In this document: positions 9,130-19,080 of the stretch, in pieces
Numbering within the stretch: position 1 is the first letter of the stretch
Layout: each line of letters opens with the position of its first letter
NCBI RefSeq assembly: GCF_005771495.1
Contig: NZ_VAUW01000011.1
Location: 1 to 64,000 of the forward strand
DNA: 64,000 bases
Direction: 5' to 3'
DNA from: Maribacter sp. ACAM166
GTDB lineage: Bacteria > Bacteroidota > Bacteroidia > Flavobacteriales > Flavobacteriaceae
Notes under the pieces: generated by a model
Seen by the model: the letters and a program-made list of their open reading frames with translations, nothing else
Database searches by the model: none
What the model was told of the DNA's origin: nothing
Position numbers and translations under genes: made by a program

Positions 9130-10251
9130 TTAATTAAGTGATTTCTTGTACGTTCTTCTGCGCTTATACACTACTGGGTCAAAATGTTTCCACATTTGTT
9201 TAATAGCAATATTTTCTTCTAGTTCTGGAGTTCTATAGCACATTTCTATACCTTTTTCGGTAAAGGTCTTATGATATTCATTAAAAATGACAGCGGTAAC
9301 CCCTTTATTTTGATATTCGGGATGAATACCAACGAGGTAAAAGATAACGTCTTTACTATTCTTTTTTGCTTTTAAAAGGTGGAACAATCCAAATGGGAAT
9401 AATTTTCCATTCGCTTTCTGTAGTGCTTCTGAAAACGAAGGCATCACAATGGCAAAAGCAATTAATTTATCTTCCTTATCTTTTATGAATTTGATATATT
9501 CAGGATTAATAAAACTGATATATTTTTTCTTGAAATAAGCTTTCTGTATTTCGGTAATAGGAACAAATGAAGAAAGACTCGCATAAGTCTCATTGAAAAG
9601 ATCGAACATTTCGTCAGCCATTGGCATAACTTCTTTAGTCTTTGTGAAATTAACTTCTTTTAATCCGTAACGTCTTTTTACCAAGTCGTTCAGTTTTGAA
9701 AAAAGTTTTGGATCTGCATTCTTTGCTGGAAATTTATTTTCCATGTATTCCTTCTCTTTTACAAAACCTAAATTTTCATAATGGTCTTTGTAGTAAGCGT
9801 GGTTGTACCATGTAATCATGGTGCCTATATGATCAAAACCTTCTACCAAAACACCTACTTTATCTAGATTGGAAAAACCTACAGGGCCTTCTATGTATTC
9901 TAGGTTGTTGTTCTTTCCAATTTCAGCTACTTTATCTAAAAGTGCCCTAGAAACATCTGGATTGTCTACAAAGTCAAACCAACCAAATCGCATCTTTTTA
10001 ACGTTTTGTTGATATACCTCTAGGTGATTAATGACCCCAGCAACACGACCTACTATTTTTGATCCCTCAAAGGCAAGGAAAAACCATGCTTCAGCATCCT
10101 TAAATACAGGGTTTTTATCTTTATCAAAACTCTCCAATTCATCATTGATAATAGGCGGAACCCAATAATCATTGTTTTTGTAAAGTGAAAAGGGAAAAGT
10201 TACAAAGCGCTTTAAGTCTTGCTTTGTTTTTACTTCTTGTATAGTAATCAT
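9130..10251 (-). CDS. GNAT-fold protein of unknown substrate
   Basis: A 373-aa protein that looks like an N-acetyltransferase-fold enzyme. The N-terminal part (WVPPIINDELESFDKDKNPVF) resembles large GNAT-related proteins found widely in Bacteroidota. FFLAFEGSKIVGRVAGVIN and, near the C-terminus, FYLVGIHPEYQNKGVTAVIF resemble the acyl-CoA binding segments (a loose Q/RxxGxG/A motif is QNKGVTA). No transmembrane segment. It lies back to back with the acyltransferase gene on the other strand. A role in N-acylating capnine, the last step of sulfonolipid synthesis, is only a guess from position. Confidence 0.7.
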   Translation of the reverse strand: MITIQEVKTKQDLKRFVTFPFSLYKNNDYWVPPIINDELESFDKDKNPVFKDAEAWFFLAFEGSKIVGRVAGVINHLEVYQQNVKKMRFGWFDFVDNPDVSRALLDKVAEIGKNNNLEYIEGPVGFSNLDKVGVLVEGFDHIGTMITWYNHAYYKDHYENLGFVKEKEYMENKFPAKNADPKLFSKLNDLVKRRYGLKEVNFTKTKEVMPMADEMFDLFNETYASLSSFVPITEIQKAYFKKKYISFINPEYIKFIKDKEDKLIAFAIVMPSFSEALQKANGKLFPFGLFHLLKAKKNSKDVIFYLVGIHPEYQNKGVTAVIFNEYHKTFTEKGIEMCYRTPELEENIAIKQMWKHFDPVVYKRRRTYKKSLN

Positions 10252-10339
10252 AATACTTCTTTAGAAGTATCAATATTAGGGATATTAATCAAAATAGGGA
10301 AGTAGGAACGAGCGAAATACAATTAACTTTTAAAACGTG

Positions 10340-11413
10340 TTAAAAGTCAATTTCGTTGGACTGCTTGTTCTTCTTTTTTTCTTTTTTCTTTAATTTTTTG
10401 AGTTGTTTTTTCGAAGGGCCTAAGTCTATATCTTCAGCGCCGTTACGCTTCTCCTTTTTCTTCATCATTGCATCCTTATCGATGGCGCCACCATTTTCGT
10501 CAGCCTTTTGATCTTCTATAGCTACTAAATCATCCTTATGAAAATCCATCCGATAAGAACCTCCTAAACCGATAAAAATGCGGGAAGGTGTATTTTTAAG
10601 ACTTGCTCCCATATGAAAGTCGAACTGTAGATTTTCTTTAAGTAGATGGGCAATTCCCCCTCGTAGCAGCGCATCTGCATACCTGTCACTTTGAATGCCC
10701 TGGTGTTCTAAAAATACACTCCATTTAGGATTTCTAAAAGCGTGAGATAAGGAAATCAAATAACTTAATTCTGGGTCATCGGTTCCTATGCGGTCGTAAG
10801 CAGTGTTGGTAATCAATACAAACCGCGGAGTCAAGCGACTTTGAGTAGCAATCATTCCTCGATAGGATAGGGTAGGTTCCCCGACATAAAAAGGGTTGTC
10901 TCCAAGAACGAAATTTGCTCCACCGTATAATGAAACCGCTGGTAAAAGATTCTTGAACTGAAATTTATTATTTGCTCTCCAACTATATAAATTTGGCTTA
11001 TTGGCTTCCTGATTCTTGAAAGGATCATAAACTAAATATTTAAGCCCTAACCGATTTCGTGAAAAGTCTCTTCGCTTGGCTAACAGATTAAAATTTGAAT
11101 AGGTTATATCTTGATCTTGAAAAGTACCCTCGAAATTAAGCTCTAGTCGCTCAAATAATAAGCCATAGCGTAAAGAAATATCGGTACCCCAAATATCCGA
11201 TTGGGTATTGAGAAGTGTATGATCACGTTGTTCGTAGAAAATACCTAATTCAGCTTGCACCACATTTTTACCGACGGCATATGCACTAACAGATAGACCG
11301 GGTCTATTGGAATTAATCACATCTGTATATTGTGAAATACCGACCCAAGGTAGAAATAGAAGAAGGCTTAATATGTGTTGATATGTTTTAGAGTAGGCAA
11401 ATAGACTATTCAT
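10340..11413 (-). CDS. outer-membrane transporter-like beta-barrel protein
   Basis: A 357-aa protein with an N-terminal signal peptide (hydrophobic ILSLLLFLPWVGIS, cleavage before QYTDVI). DVINSNRPGLSVSAYAVGKNVVQAELG followed by alternating strands is typical of the barrel family related to MetA-pathway phenol-degradation proteins. About 60 C-terminal residues are lysine-rich and low in complexity (KKKEKRNGAEDIDLGPSK, then repeated KKLKKK), which is unusual for a barrel end and may be a periplasmic tail. The substrate is unknown. It is divergent from the DUF4834 gene. Confidence 0.72.
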   Translation of the reverse strand: MNSLFAYSKTYQHILSLLLFLPWVGISQYTDVINSNRPGLSVSAYAVGKNVVQAELGIFYEQRDHTLLNTQSDIWGTDISLRYGLLFERLELNFEGTFQDQDITYSNFNLLAKRRDFSRNRLGLKYLVYDPFKNQEANKPNLYSWRANNKFQFKNLLPAVSLYGGANFVLGDNPFYVGEPTLSYRGMIATQSRLTPRFVLITNTAYDRIGTDDPELSYLISLSHAFRNPKWSVFLEHQGIQSDRYADALLRGGIAHLLKENLQFDFHMGASLKNTPSRIFIGLGGSYRMDFHKDDLVAIEDQKADENGGAIDKDAMMKKKEKRNGAEDIDLGPSKKQLKKLKKKEKKKNKQSNEIDF

Positions 11414-11499
11414 GAACGCGATTTTATATTTATTTTAATATTATGATTCTATTTATACAACGTGATAATTGTATTTTTGATATATATAAGTAGTAATAA

Positions 11500-11754
11500 A
11501 TGGCTTTTTTAAAAACTATATTGATTATTCTTTTGGTGTATTACCTACTAAAATTCTTAGTAAAGTTATTTGCACCTAGAATTTTAAGCTACGCAGCTAA
11601 GAAAACTGAATCACATTTCAAGCAAGCTTTTGATAATCAACGTACTGCAAGCGAGGAAAAAGTAGGAGATGTCATTATAAATAAAAAGACTTCCAAGAAG
11701 AAAGGGGATTCTAAAAAAGTAGGTGAATACATTGATTTTGAAGAGCTAGACTAG
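11500..11754 (+). CDS. DUF4834 small membrane protein
   Basis: An 84-aa protein with one N-terminal membrane helix (residues about 4-22, LKTILIILLVYYLLKFLVKL) and a charged, lysine-rich cytoplasmic tail ending in EYIDFEELD. That layout matches DUF4834, a short family found next to yfhO in Flavobacteriia. The function is unknown. It is 32 bp upstream of the YfhO gene on the same strand and is probably cotranscribed with it. Confidence 0.78.
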   Translation: MAFLKTILIILLVYYLLKFLVKLFAPRILSYAAKKTESHFKQAFDNQRTASEEKVGDVIINKKTSKKKGDSKKVGEYIDFEELD

Positions 11755-11786
11755 TTATCTTTGAAAAAACACTACCTATTTAGCAA

Positions 11787-14222
11787 ATGAAGCAAGGCTT
11801 AAAGTTCTTTTTTATCCATTTTTTTGTGCTAGCATTTTTTATAATTGCAGCTTTAGCGTACTTCAGTCCTGTACTGCAAGGTAAAGTGATGTATCAGCAC
11901 GATATTGCTCAGTATACGGGCATGGCCAAAGAGCAGAATGATTTCAGAAAATCAAAGGATCAAGAACCGTATTGGACAAATAGTGCTTTTGGTGGCATGC
12001 CTACCTATCAATTAGGTGCAAATTATCCTCATAATTACATTAAAAAATTAGATCGATTAATTCGGTTTTTGCCTCGACCTGCAGATTACCTTTTTCTATA
12101 TTTTATAGGTTTTTATATTCTACTTTGTTGTTTAAAAGTTGATTATCGTTTAGCCATCGTAGGCGCATTAGCTTTTGGTTTTTCTACATATCTCATCATA
12201 ATTTTAGGCGCTGGGCATAATTCTAAGGCACATGCAATAGCCTACTTGCCCGTGCTCTTGGCTGGTATTGTTCTTGTTTTCAGGAAGAAATACTTGTGGG
12301 GTTTTGTACTTACGGCACTAGCTATGGCACTTGAAATTACCGCCAACCATTATCAGATGACGTATTACTTTATGTTATTGGTACTTGTATTAGGTATTGT
12401 TTATTTGGTATATGCAGTAAAGGAAAAGCAGCTAAAACATTTCTTTATTTCAGTAGGAATCTTATTAGTTGCCGTAACCTTAGGTATTGCCGCAAACGCT
12501 ACCGGATTAATGGCTACTAAAGAGTATGCAGATTGGAGTACCCGTGGTAAAAGTGCATTGACGATTAATCCTGACGGTTCATCAAAAGTGAATACGGGAG
12601 GCCTGAGTAAAGATTATATTACAACATGGAGTTACGGTATTACAGAATCGTTGAATCTTTTTGTGCCACGACTTTTTGGTGGTGCAAGTCAAGAAAATTT
12701 GGGTGAAGATTCAAAGTCATTTAATTATCTGATTGATAAAGGCTTACCTAGATCAAGTGCATTAGATTTTGTAAGTGGTGTTCCATTGTATTGGGGCGAT
12801 CAACCTGGTACATCAGGCCCAGCGTACTTAGGTGCTGTTGTATTTTTTCTTTTTGTTCTAGGCCTGTTTCTGGTAAAAGGAAAGCATAAGTGGTGGCTGT
12901 TAATTGGTTCGATAGTGTCCCTGGTTTTATCATGGGGAAAGAATTTTAGTATGCTTACTGATTTTATGATTGACTACTTTCCGTTGTATGATAAATTTAG
13001 GGCTGTTTCATCCATACAGATTATATTGGAGCTATGCGTACCTATTCTTGCGATTTTGGCTTTGAAAAAATTATTAATGGATAAGGTTCCACGAACTGAT
13101 AAGCTAAAATCGTTGACGTTCGCAACCGGAACAATTTTGGGCTTAGGTGTATTGTTATTTTTATTTAAGGGAGCTTTTGATTTTGTTGGAGCTACAGATG
13201 GTAATTTAAGAATGACGGGGTTAGAAGAGCTTCCTGAAATGTTGAGATTAGACCGTAAAAGTGTGTATTCAAGTGACTTATTTCGGTCGCTTGCTTTTGC
13301 ACTCATTACCGCATTATTATTGTGGTTTTATTTAAAAGAGAAATTAAAGATCAATATCTTAATTATTGCGGTTGGTGTTTTAGTCGTTGTAGATTTAGTT
13401 GGAGTTGATTTACGGTATGTGAACAATGACAATTTTGTATCTAAACGTAAAATGTTAGAACCTTTTCAAGAAACACCGGCAGATAAACTTATAGCAAAAG
13501 ATGAAGGTGTTTTTCGTGTTTTTGACCAGACTGATGGTTTTGATTCTGCAAAAACGGCATATTTTCATCAAAGCATAACGGGCTACCATGCAGCTAAACC
13601 TGCTGGTATGCAAGATCTTTTTGATTTCCATATTTACAACGGTAATCTTTCTGTATTGAATATGCTCAATATTAAATACGTGATAAGAAAGGATGAAGAG
13701 GGAAAATCGTTTCCCATTGAAAACCCAAATGCCAACGGAAATGGGTGGTTTGTAAAGCAGTTAATACCTGTTGCTAATGCTGATGCCGAGATTTCTGCTT
13801 TAGATAGTTTAGACACTAAAAATAGTGCAGTTTTTAATACATCTAACTTCAAGGATATTAGGAAATTAGCATATAAAGTCGATGCTACAGCGTCGATATC
13901 TTTGATTGATTATGAGCCAAATCACCTCATTTATTCCTCAAAGAATAGTAATGAAGGTGTTGCTGTTTTTTCGGAAATGTACTATAAAAATGGATGGAAT
14001 GCTTATATAGATGGTAAAGAAAGTGATTACTTTAAAGTCGATTATGTTCTTAGAGGACTTAAAGTGCCATCTGGTAAACACAAGATAGAGTTTAAATTTG
14101 AACCAGAAGTAGTTACTCAAGGTAGTAAAATTACATTGGCAAGTACCATTTTATTAGGTCTTGTGATTGTTGGAGGATTGGGCTTTTCTTTTTGGAAATT
14201 TAAAAAAGAGGAGGAAGAATAA
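11787..14222 (+). CDS. YfhO-family polytopic membrane protein
   Basis: An 811-aa membrane protein with a dozen or so hydrophobic segments, the first at residues about 7-28 and one at the C-terminus (about 780-800). YfhO proteins are GT-C-like enzymes; in Gram-positives the family includes glycosyltransferases of lipoteichoic acid. In Bacteroidota they are thought to act on surface glycans. The large soluble part (about residues 560-770) precedes the last helix. Its stop overlaps the start of the glycosyltransferase gene by one base (TAATG), so the two are translationally coupled. The substrate is not known. Confidence 0.85.
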   Translation: MKQGLKFFFIHFFVLAFFIIAALAYFSPVLQGKVMYQHDIAQYTGMAKEQNDFRKSKDQEPYWTNSAFGGMPTYQLGANYPHNYIKKLDRLIRFLPRPADYLFLYFIGFYILLCCLKVDYRLAIVGALAFGFSTYLIIILGAGHNSKAHAIAYLPVLLAGIVLVFRKKYLWGFVLTALAMALEITANHYQMTYYFMLLVLVLGIVYLVYAVKEKQLKHFFISVGILLVAVTLGIAANATGLMATKEYADWSTRGKSALTINPDGSSKVNTGGLSKDYITTWSYGITESLNLFVPRLFGGASQENLGEDSKSFNYLIDKGLPRSSALDFVSGVPLYWGDQPGTSGPAYLGAVVFFLFVLGLFLVKGKHKWWLLIGSIVSLVLSWGKNFSMLTDFMIDYFPLYDKFRAVSSIQIILELCVPILAILALKKLLMDKVPRTDKLKSLTFATGTILGLGVLLFLFKGAFDFVGATDGNLRMTGLEELPEMLRLDRKSVYSSDLFRSLAFALITALLLWFYLKEKLKINILIIAVGVLVVVDLVGVDLRYVNNDNFVSKRKMLEPFQETPADKLIAKDEGVFRVFDQTDGFDSAKTAYFHQSITGYHAAKPAGMQDLFDFHIYNGNLSVLNMLNIKYVIRKDEEGKSFPIENPNANGNGWFVKQLIPVANADAEISALDSLDTKNSAVFNTSNFKDIRKLAYKVDATASISLIDYEPNHLIYSSKNSNEGVAVFSEMYYKNGWNAYIDGKESDYFKVDYVLRGLKVPSGKHKIEFKFEPEVVTQGSKITLASTILLGLVIVGGLGFSFWKFKKEEEE

Positions 14223-15493
14223 TGAGAAAGGTCCTGGTCATTACGTATTATTGGCCTCCCGCTGGCGGACCAGGTGTACAACGTTGGCTTAAGTTTGTTA
14301 AGTATCTCAGCGATTTTGATATCGAACCGATAGTTTATATTCCTCAAAATCCCCAGTACCCACTTATAGATGAAACATTTCTAAAAGACATACCAAAGGA
14401 TATTAAAATTTATACCCATAAAATTTTTGAACCCTATCGTGTAGCAAGTCTATTTTCAAGCAAGAAGACCAAGCGAATAAGCTCTGGTATCATTCAATCA
14501 AAAAATCAATCGTTCATCGAAAAGTCCCTATTATGGGTTAGGGGAAATCTATTTATACCTGATGCACGAAAGTTTTGGATTCAACCATCTGTAACTTTTT
14601 TAAAGGGAGTTCTGAAAAAAGAAGATATAGATACCGTAATTACTACTGGGCCGCCGCATAGTGTGCACCTCATTGGTTATTCTCTAAAAGAATCACTATC
14701 CCTTAAATGGATTGCAGATTTTAGAGATCCTTGGACATCTATAGGGTATCATAAAAAATTAAAACTCTCTTCATACGCAGAAAGAAAGCACAAAAATTTG
14801 GAATCGAAAGTGCTCAATTTTGCAGACAAAATAGTGGTCACTAGTAAAACGACAAAGAAAGAGTTCGAGAAAATTACCAATCAGCCCATTACAGTGATTA
14901 CAAATGGATTCGATGGAGAAAGAACAACGAATGCTACTCTTGATAAAAAATTCACGATTTCTCATATTGGGTCTATGCTTACTGGCCGTAATCCGACTAA
15001 TTTATGGCGCGTTTTATCAGTATTGATGAAACAGAATAATGAATTCAAGAATGCCTTACAACTCCAATTTATTGGGGTAGTCAGCGATGATGTTTTGCAA
15101 TCACTTACAGACTTTGGTTTAAAGGAAGTTTATAAAGTTATTGGTTATGTGTCGCATGAAGATGCTTTAAAATATCAAGAAACATCACAAGTTTTACTAT
15201 TGGCTGAGATTGATTCTCATGAAACCAAGGGTATTATCCCTGGAAAATTATTTGAATACATGGCTGCGCAGCGCCCTATATTAGGAGTAGGGCCTAAGCA
15301 TTGGGAAGTAGGGGATATCGTAGCAGAAACAAACGCTGGTCACATTTTTGAGTATGCTGATGAAATTGCATTGAAAGACCTACTTTTAACTTGGTTTGAA
15401 CTGTTTCAAAAGGGTGAATTATCAATATACTCTAAAGGAATTGACACCTATTCTAGAAAGGAACTTACCCGAAAACTGGCAGAATTTATCTAA
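14222..15493 (+). CDS. glycosyltransferase family 4-like
   Basis: A 423-aa GT-B fold glycosyltransferase. VITYYWPPAGGPGVQRWLKFVKYL is the family-4 N-terminus with the acceptor-side glycine-rich loop. TTGPPHSVHLIGYSLK, DFRDPWT and the C-terminal KLFEYMAAQRPILGVGP (donor-sugar site) are seen. It probably transfers a nucleotide-linked sugar to a lipid-linked or surface glycan. Its start overlaps the YfhO stop by one base, and its stop overlaps the flippase start by one base, so the three form a compact operon for surface-polysaccharide assembly. Confidence 0.87.
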   Translation: MRKVLVITYYWPPAGGPGVQRWLKFVKYLSDFDIEPIVYIPQNPQYPLIDETFLKDIPKDIKIYTHKIFEPYRVASLFSSKKTKRISSGIIQSKNQSFIEKSLLWVRGNLFIPDARKFWIQPSVTFLKGVLKKEDIDTVITTGPPHSVHLIGYSLKESLSLKWIADFRDPWTSIGYHKKLKLSSYAERKHKNLESKVLNFADKIVVTSKTTKKEFEKITNQPITVITNGFDGERTTNATLDKKFTISHIGSMLTGRNPTNLWRVLSVLMKQNNEFKNALQLQFIGVVSDDVLQSLTDFGLKEVYKVIGYVSHEDALKYQETSQVLLLAEIDSHETKGIIPGKLFEYMAAQRPILGVGPKHWEVGDIVAETNAGHIFEYADEIALKDLLLTWFELFQKGELSIYSKGIDTYSRKELTRKLAEFI

Positions 15494-16947
15494 TGGGCAT
15501 CGTACTAAAACAATCCTTAAACAACACGCTTGTAACCTATATCGGTTTTGCAATAGGAGCAGTTAATACCCTGTTTTTGTATACTAATTTTATGCAGCCC
15601 GATAATTATGGGTTGATTCAAGTAGTCTTATCTGTATCAGCTGTACTAATGCCGATTTTAGCCTTTGGGGTTCCCAATAGTCTAGTTAAATTTTATTCTA
15701 GTTTCAAAAAGGATAGTAGTCAAGATGGGTTTTTAACTTTAATGTTATTACTTCCGTTACTGCTCATTATACCTATAGCTTTACTTAGTTACTTTGCCAA
15801 TGAAACTATTGGAGATTTACTATCGAGGGAGAATCCGATAGTACGAGATTATGTTTGGCATATTTTTCTAATCGGTATGGCCTTGGCCTATTTCGAAGTA
15901 TTTTATGCTTGGGCTAGAATTCGAATGAAATCCATTTTCGGTAATTTCATGAAAGAGGTGTTTTGTAGAATTGCTCAAACCGTATTACTTATTTTGCTAT
16001 GGCTTAAATTCATTGATATTGATACTTTTATAAATGCACTGGTTGGGTGTTATCTTTTAAGAACAGTGGTCATGAAAATTTACGCTTTTCGGTTACGGAT
16101 GCCAAAGCTTAATTTCCACCTTCCTGCCAATTCCAAAAGCATAATAAAGTATAGCGGACTCATCATATTAGGTGGCTCAACTGCTATTGTTCTTATGGAA
16201 GTTGACAAAGTAATGTTGAACAACTTCTTGAAAATTGAAAATGTTGCTTACTATGCTGTTGCAGGTTTTATTGCGTCAACAATTGCTGTACCATCTCGTG
16301 CCATGCATCAGATAACCTATCCGTTAACAGCAGCCTATCTTAATGAAAAAGATAAACCTGCGCTAAAAAAGCTATACCAGAAAAGTTCGTTAACACTTTT
16401 CATAGTCTCCGGCATTCTTTTTTTATTGATTATACTAAACCTTGATGATTTATATAAATTGTTACCGAAAAACTATTCAGGTGGTTTCATGATTGTTTTT
16501 TGGATAGGATTAGCTAAAGTTTACGATGCACTTCTAGGGAACAATAATTCAATTTTATTCAATTCTGATTATTATCGTTCAATATTATTCTTTGGAGTAT
16601 TGTTGGCAGTTTTGGCTATTGTTTTCAACTTATGGTTGATTCCAACGTATGGTATCGACGGTGCTGCAATAGCTAGTTTCACTGCTTTTTTTATATATAA
16701 TACATTGAAATTGGGCTATGTAAAGGCAAAGTTTAAAATAGTTCCATTTACCCATGAAACTTGGAAAGTTCTTTCATTATTGATTATTGTAGGAGTCTTA
16801 TTCTCCACATATTCCTTTTCGTTTCATCCCGTAATTAATATTACATTGAAAAGTATATTAATGATAGCAATGTACGTAGGAATATTGTACCGATTCAAAA
16901 TATCAGAAGATGTTTATGGTGTATTAAACAAGTTCCTAAAACGTTAA
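15493..16947 (+). CDS. oligosaccharide flippase (Wzx/MATE-like)
   Basis: A 484-aa membrane protein with about 12-14 hydrophobic segments, of the polysaccharide-biosynthesis exporter family. The opening KQSLNNTLVTYIGFAIGAVNTLFL and SRAMHQITYPLTAAYLNEKDK are typical. The expected role is to flip lipid-linked oligosaccharide across the inner membrane. It is the third gene of the YfhO / GT4 operon and ends next to the convergent AI-2E family gene, with the ends abutting and no clear terminator. Confidence 0.87.
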   Translation: MGIVLKQSLNNTLVTYIGFAIGAVNTLFLYTNFMQPDNYGLIQVVLSVSAVLMPILAFGVPNSLVKFYSSFKKDSSQDGFLTLMLLLPLLLIIPIALLSYFANETIGDLLSRENPIVRDYVWHIFLIGMALAYFEVFYAWARIRMKSIFGNFMKEVFCRIAQTVLLILLWLKFIDIDTFINALVGCYLLRTVVMKIYAFRLRMPKLNFHLPANSKSIIKYSGLIILGGSTAIVLMEVDKVMLNNFLKIENVAYYAVAGFIASTIAVPSRAMHQITYPLTAAYLNEKDKPALKKLYQKSSLTLFIVSGILFLLIILNLDDLYKLLPKNYSGGFMIVFWIGLAKVYDALLGNNNSILFNSDYYRSILFFGVLLAVLAIVFNLWLIPTYGIDGAAIASFTAFFIYNTLKLGYVKAKFKIVPFTHETWKVLSLLIIVGVLFSTYSFSFHPVINITLKSILMIAMYVGILYRFKISEDVYGVLNKFLKR

Positions 16948-17985
16948 TTACAGCTTTAATTTTTCTTTTTTATGAGAACGTTGTATACCATAGTGTAGTT
17001 TGTAAATTTTCACGATAATTAGAAAAAGACTTATAATCAATGGACCAAAGATTAGCCCAACAAATCCGAATAAAGGAATTCCAACTATTACTCCTATCAA
17101 TGTAATCAGTGGATGGGTACTGTCTAGCTTTTTCAAAACAACCAATCGAATTAGATTGTCGGTCATACCAACTACTAAAATACCATACAGCAAAATTCCC
17201 CAAGCTTGAAAATCATTTCCACTCGCCAAGCTTAACACGAATACAGGTATAATACCAATGAAGGTTCCTATAAAAGGAATCATTGAGCCGATGGTTATAA
17301 TCACAAACCAAAACAAAGGATTTTCAATTCCAAATATAAGGAAGCCAATTAATGCAATAAAACCTTGAGCCAAGGCTACTAATGGAATTGCTATGGCATT
17401 TGATTTAACCACACTTTCTATTTCCTTACCTAAAATCACCAATGTTTTAGTACTCAAAGGAAGGTATACTAGTAATGAGTCCTTTAATTTCTGAGGACTT
17501 TTCAACATGTAATAGAGTATGAACAAGAGTAAACCAAGGGAAATTAGAATATTGAATGTACCGCTAGCGAAACCTTGAAGGTTATCTGTCAGCCAACCAG
17601 ATGCTTGTTTTGGGTCTATGGTGGAAGAAACGTCATATTCTACATATTTCTCAAGTTGATAAACTTGTTCTTTAAAAGCTTTAGTAACTTGCTCTGATTT
17701 ATCTGCTAAGTTCCCGATTTCTGCACTTAACATAAAAGCAGCTCCAGTTAAGGGTAAGAAAACACCAATTAGAGAAACAAAAATCAGTAATAACGCTGCC
17801 CACATTCTTTTCAAGCCTTTATTTAAAAGTTTTACCATCCATTTTCTTAGGATAACATAAAGTGTTAGGGCTCCTAGTACACCTGAAATGTACGGTAACA
17901 TATATTTTATTATCAATCCTCCTAGGAAAATAATAAGTGCAAGAATAATTACCTGCCTAATAATTTTATGATTTATTCTCTTCAT
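16948..17985 (-). CDS. AI-2E family (PerM/TqsA-like) transporter
   Basis: A 345-aa inner-membrane protein with about seven to eight hydrophobic segments, of the AI-2E transporter/PerM family. The middle soluble loop (residues about 70-145) and the C-terminal GILLYGILVVGMTDNLIRLVVLKK, followed by THPLITLIGVIVGIPLFG, are family hallmarks. Family members have been linked to AI-2 export and to sodium/proton antiport, so the substrate cannot be told from sequence. Confidence 0.85.
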   Translation of the reverse strand: MKRINHKIIRQVIILALIIFLGGLIIKYMLPYISGVLGALTLYVILRKWMVKLLNKGLKRMWAALLLIFVSLIGVFLPLTGAAFMLSAEIGNLADKSEQVTKAFKEQVYQLEKYVEYDVSSTIDPKQASGWLTDNLQGFASGTFNILISLGLLLFILYYMLKSPQKLKDSLLVYLPLSTKTLVILGKEIESVVKSNAIAIPLVALAQGFIALIGFLIFGIENPLFWFVIITIGSMIPFIGTFIGIIPVFVLSLASGNDFQAWGILLYGILVVGMTDNLIRLVVLKKLDSTHPLITLIGVIVGIPLFGFVGLIFGPLIISLFLIIVKIYKLHYGIQRSHKKEKLKL

Positions 17986-18130
17986 GAAATACCGTTTCCG
18001 GTTAGCTAAAAATTAGGTCAAAAGATAGAATTATATTTTTATAATAATTAACTCACATCCTATATTTTCTAATGCAAAAATTTACCTTGTAAAACTATTA
18101 TAATCTTGGCATGTTATTAGATGTTCCTGT

Positions 18131-19009
18131 ATGCAATTAAAAGAAATACATATTGTCAAAAACTTTAAGGAACCAATGCGTTTGCAGGAATATGGGGTAG
18201 GCATATTTAAGAGAATACCAACAAAATCTGCTTTAAAAAAAGCCATTAAGAAAGAATTGGTTTTTGTTGATGGTATTGTAGCATCTACAGGAATATTTAT
18301 TAAAGGAGGGGAAAAAATAGAATACGCTTATCAAATAGAAGATACTAATAGTACACGTCTCAAATTAAATCTAGAAGTCATCTACGAAGATGATTATTTA
18401 GCCGTGGTCAATAAGCCAGCAGGTATACTGGTTAGTGGTAATGGATTTAAAACAGTTGCAAATGCGTTAGGTCAAAATTTAAGGAGTAGCACTGCCTTTG
18501 ATTCGGTTAGGCCGCAACCAGTTCACCGTCTAGATTATGCAACCACAGGACTCTTGCTTGTCGGCAAAACAAATTCGAGTATAGTAGCATTAAATAAATT
18601 ATTTAAAGAGAAACAGATTCTTAAAACCTACTACGCCGTAACTATAGGTTTAATGACATCGAGTGGATCAATAGATTTTTTAATTGATGAAAAAATGGCT
18701 CTTTCAATTTTTCAAGTTATGGACTGCATACCTTCTAAAAGATTTTATTTTTTGAATTTGGTCAAATTAGACCCGCAAACCGGAAGACGACATCAGTTAC
18801 GCAAACACATGTTCATGAATGGGAATCCTATTTTAGGAGATGCTGCTTATTTTTTGGAAGGATTACAATTAAAAGGTAAGGGACTTTATCTGCATGCATA
18901 TTCGTTAAAGTTCGTTCACCCTGTTCTGAATAAAGAAATGTATATTATTTCAAATCTACCAAAGAAATTTGAAAAACTATTCCCTGGCAATATCCGAAAT
19001 AAAAAATAG
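18131..19009 (+). CDS. RluA-family RNA pseudouridine synthase
   Basis: A 292-aa pseudouridine synthase acting on rRNA or tRNA. The catalytic motif HRLDYATTGLLL gives Asp135. YLAVVNKPAGILVSG and the C-terminal GRRHQLRKHMFMNGNPILGD are standard family segments. The N-terminal 60 residues look like a small S4-like RNA-binding part. Which uridine it modifies cannot be told. It is read toward the Arg/Ser-rich gene, with a hairpin between them. Confidence 0.88.
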   Translation: MQLKEIHIVKNFKEPMRLQEYGVGIFKRIPTKSALKKAIKKELVFVDGIVASTGIFIKGGEKIEYAYQIEDTNSTRLKLNLEVIYEDDYLAVVNKPAGILVSGNGFKTVANALGQNLRSSTAFDSVRPQPVHRLDYATTGLLLVGKTNSSIVALNKLFKEKQILKTYYAVTIGLMTSSGSIDFLIDEKMALSIFQVMDCIPSKRFYFLNLVKLDPQTGRRHQLRKHMFMNGNPILGDAAYFLEGLQLKGKGLYLHAYSLKFVHPVLNKEMYIISNLPKKFEKLFPGNIRNKK

Positions 19010-19022
19010 GTTGTATAAAAAA

Positions 19023-19052
19023 GCGCCGTAATGAACGTATTCATTACGGCGC
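19023..19052 (-). terminator. rho-independent terminator, minus strand
   Basis: GCGCCGTAATGAA and TTCATTACGGCGC are perfect 13-bp arms with a 4-nt loop. On the minus strand the hairpin is followed by TTTTTT, so it ends the Arg/Ser/Thr-rich gene. On the plus strand the T-tract is absent. Confidence 0.85.
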
Positions 19053-19080
19053 TAAACAACTAACCAACCTAAAAACTATT

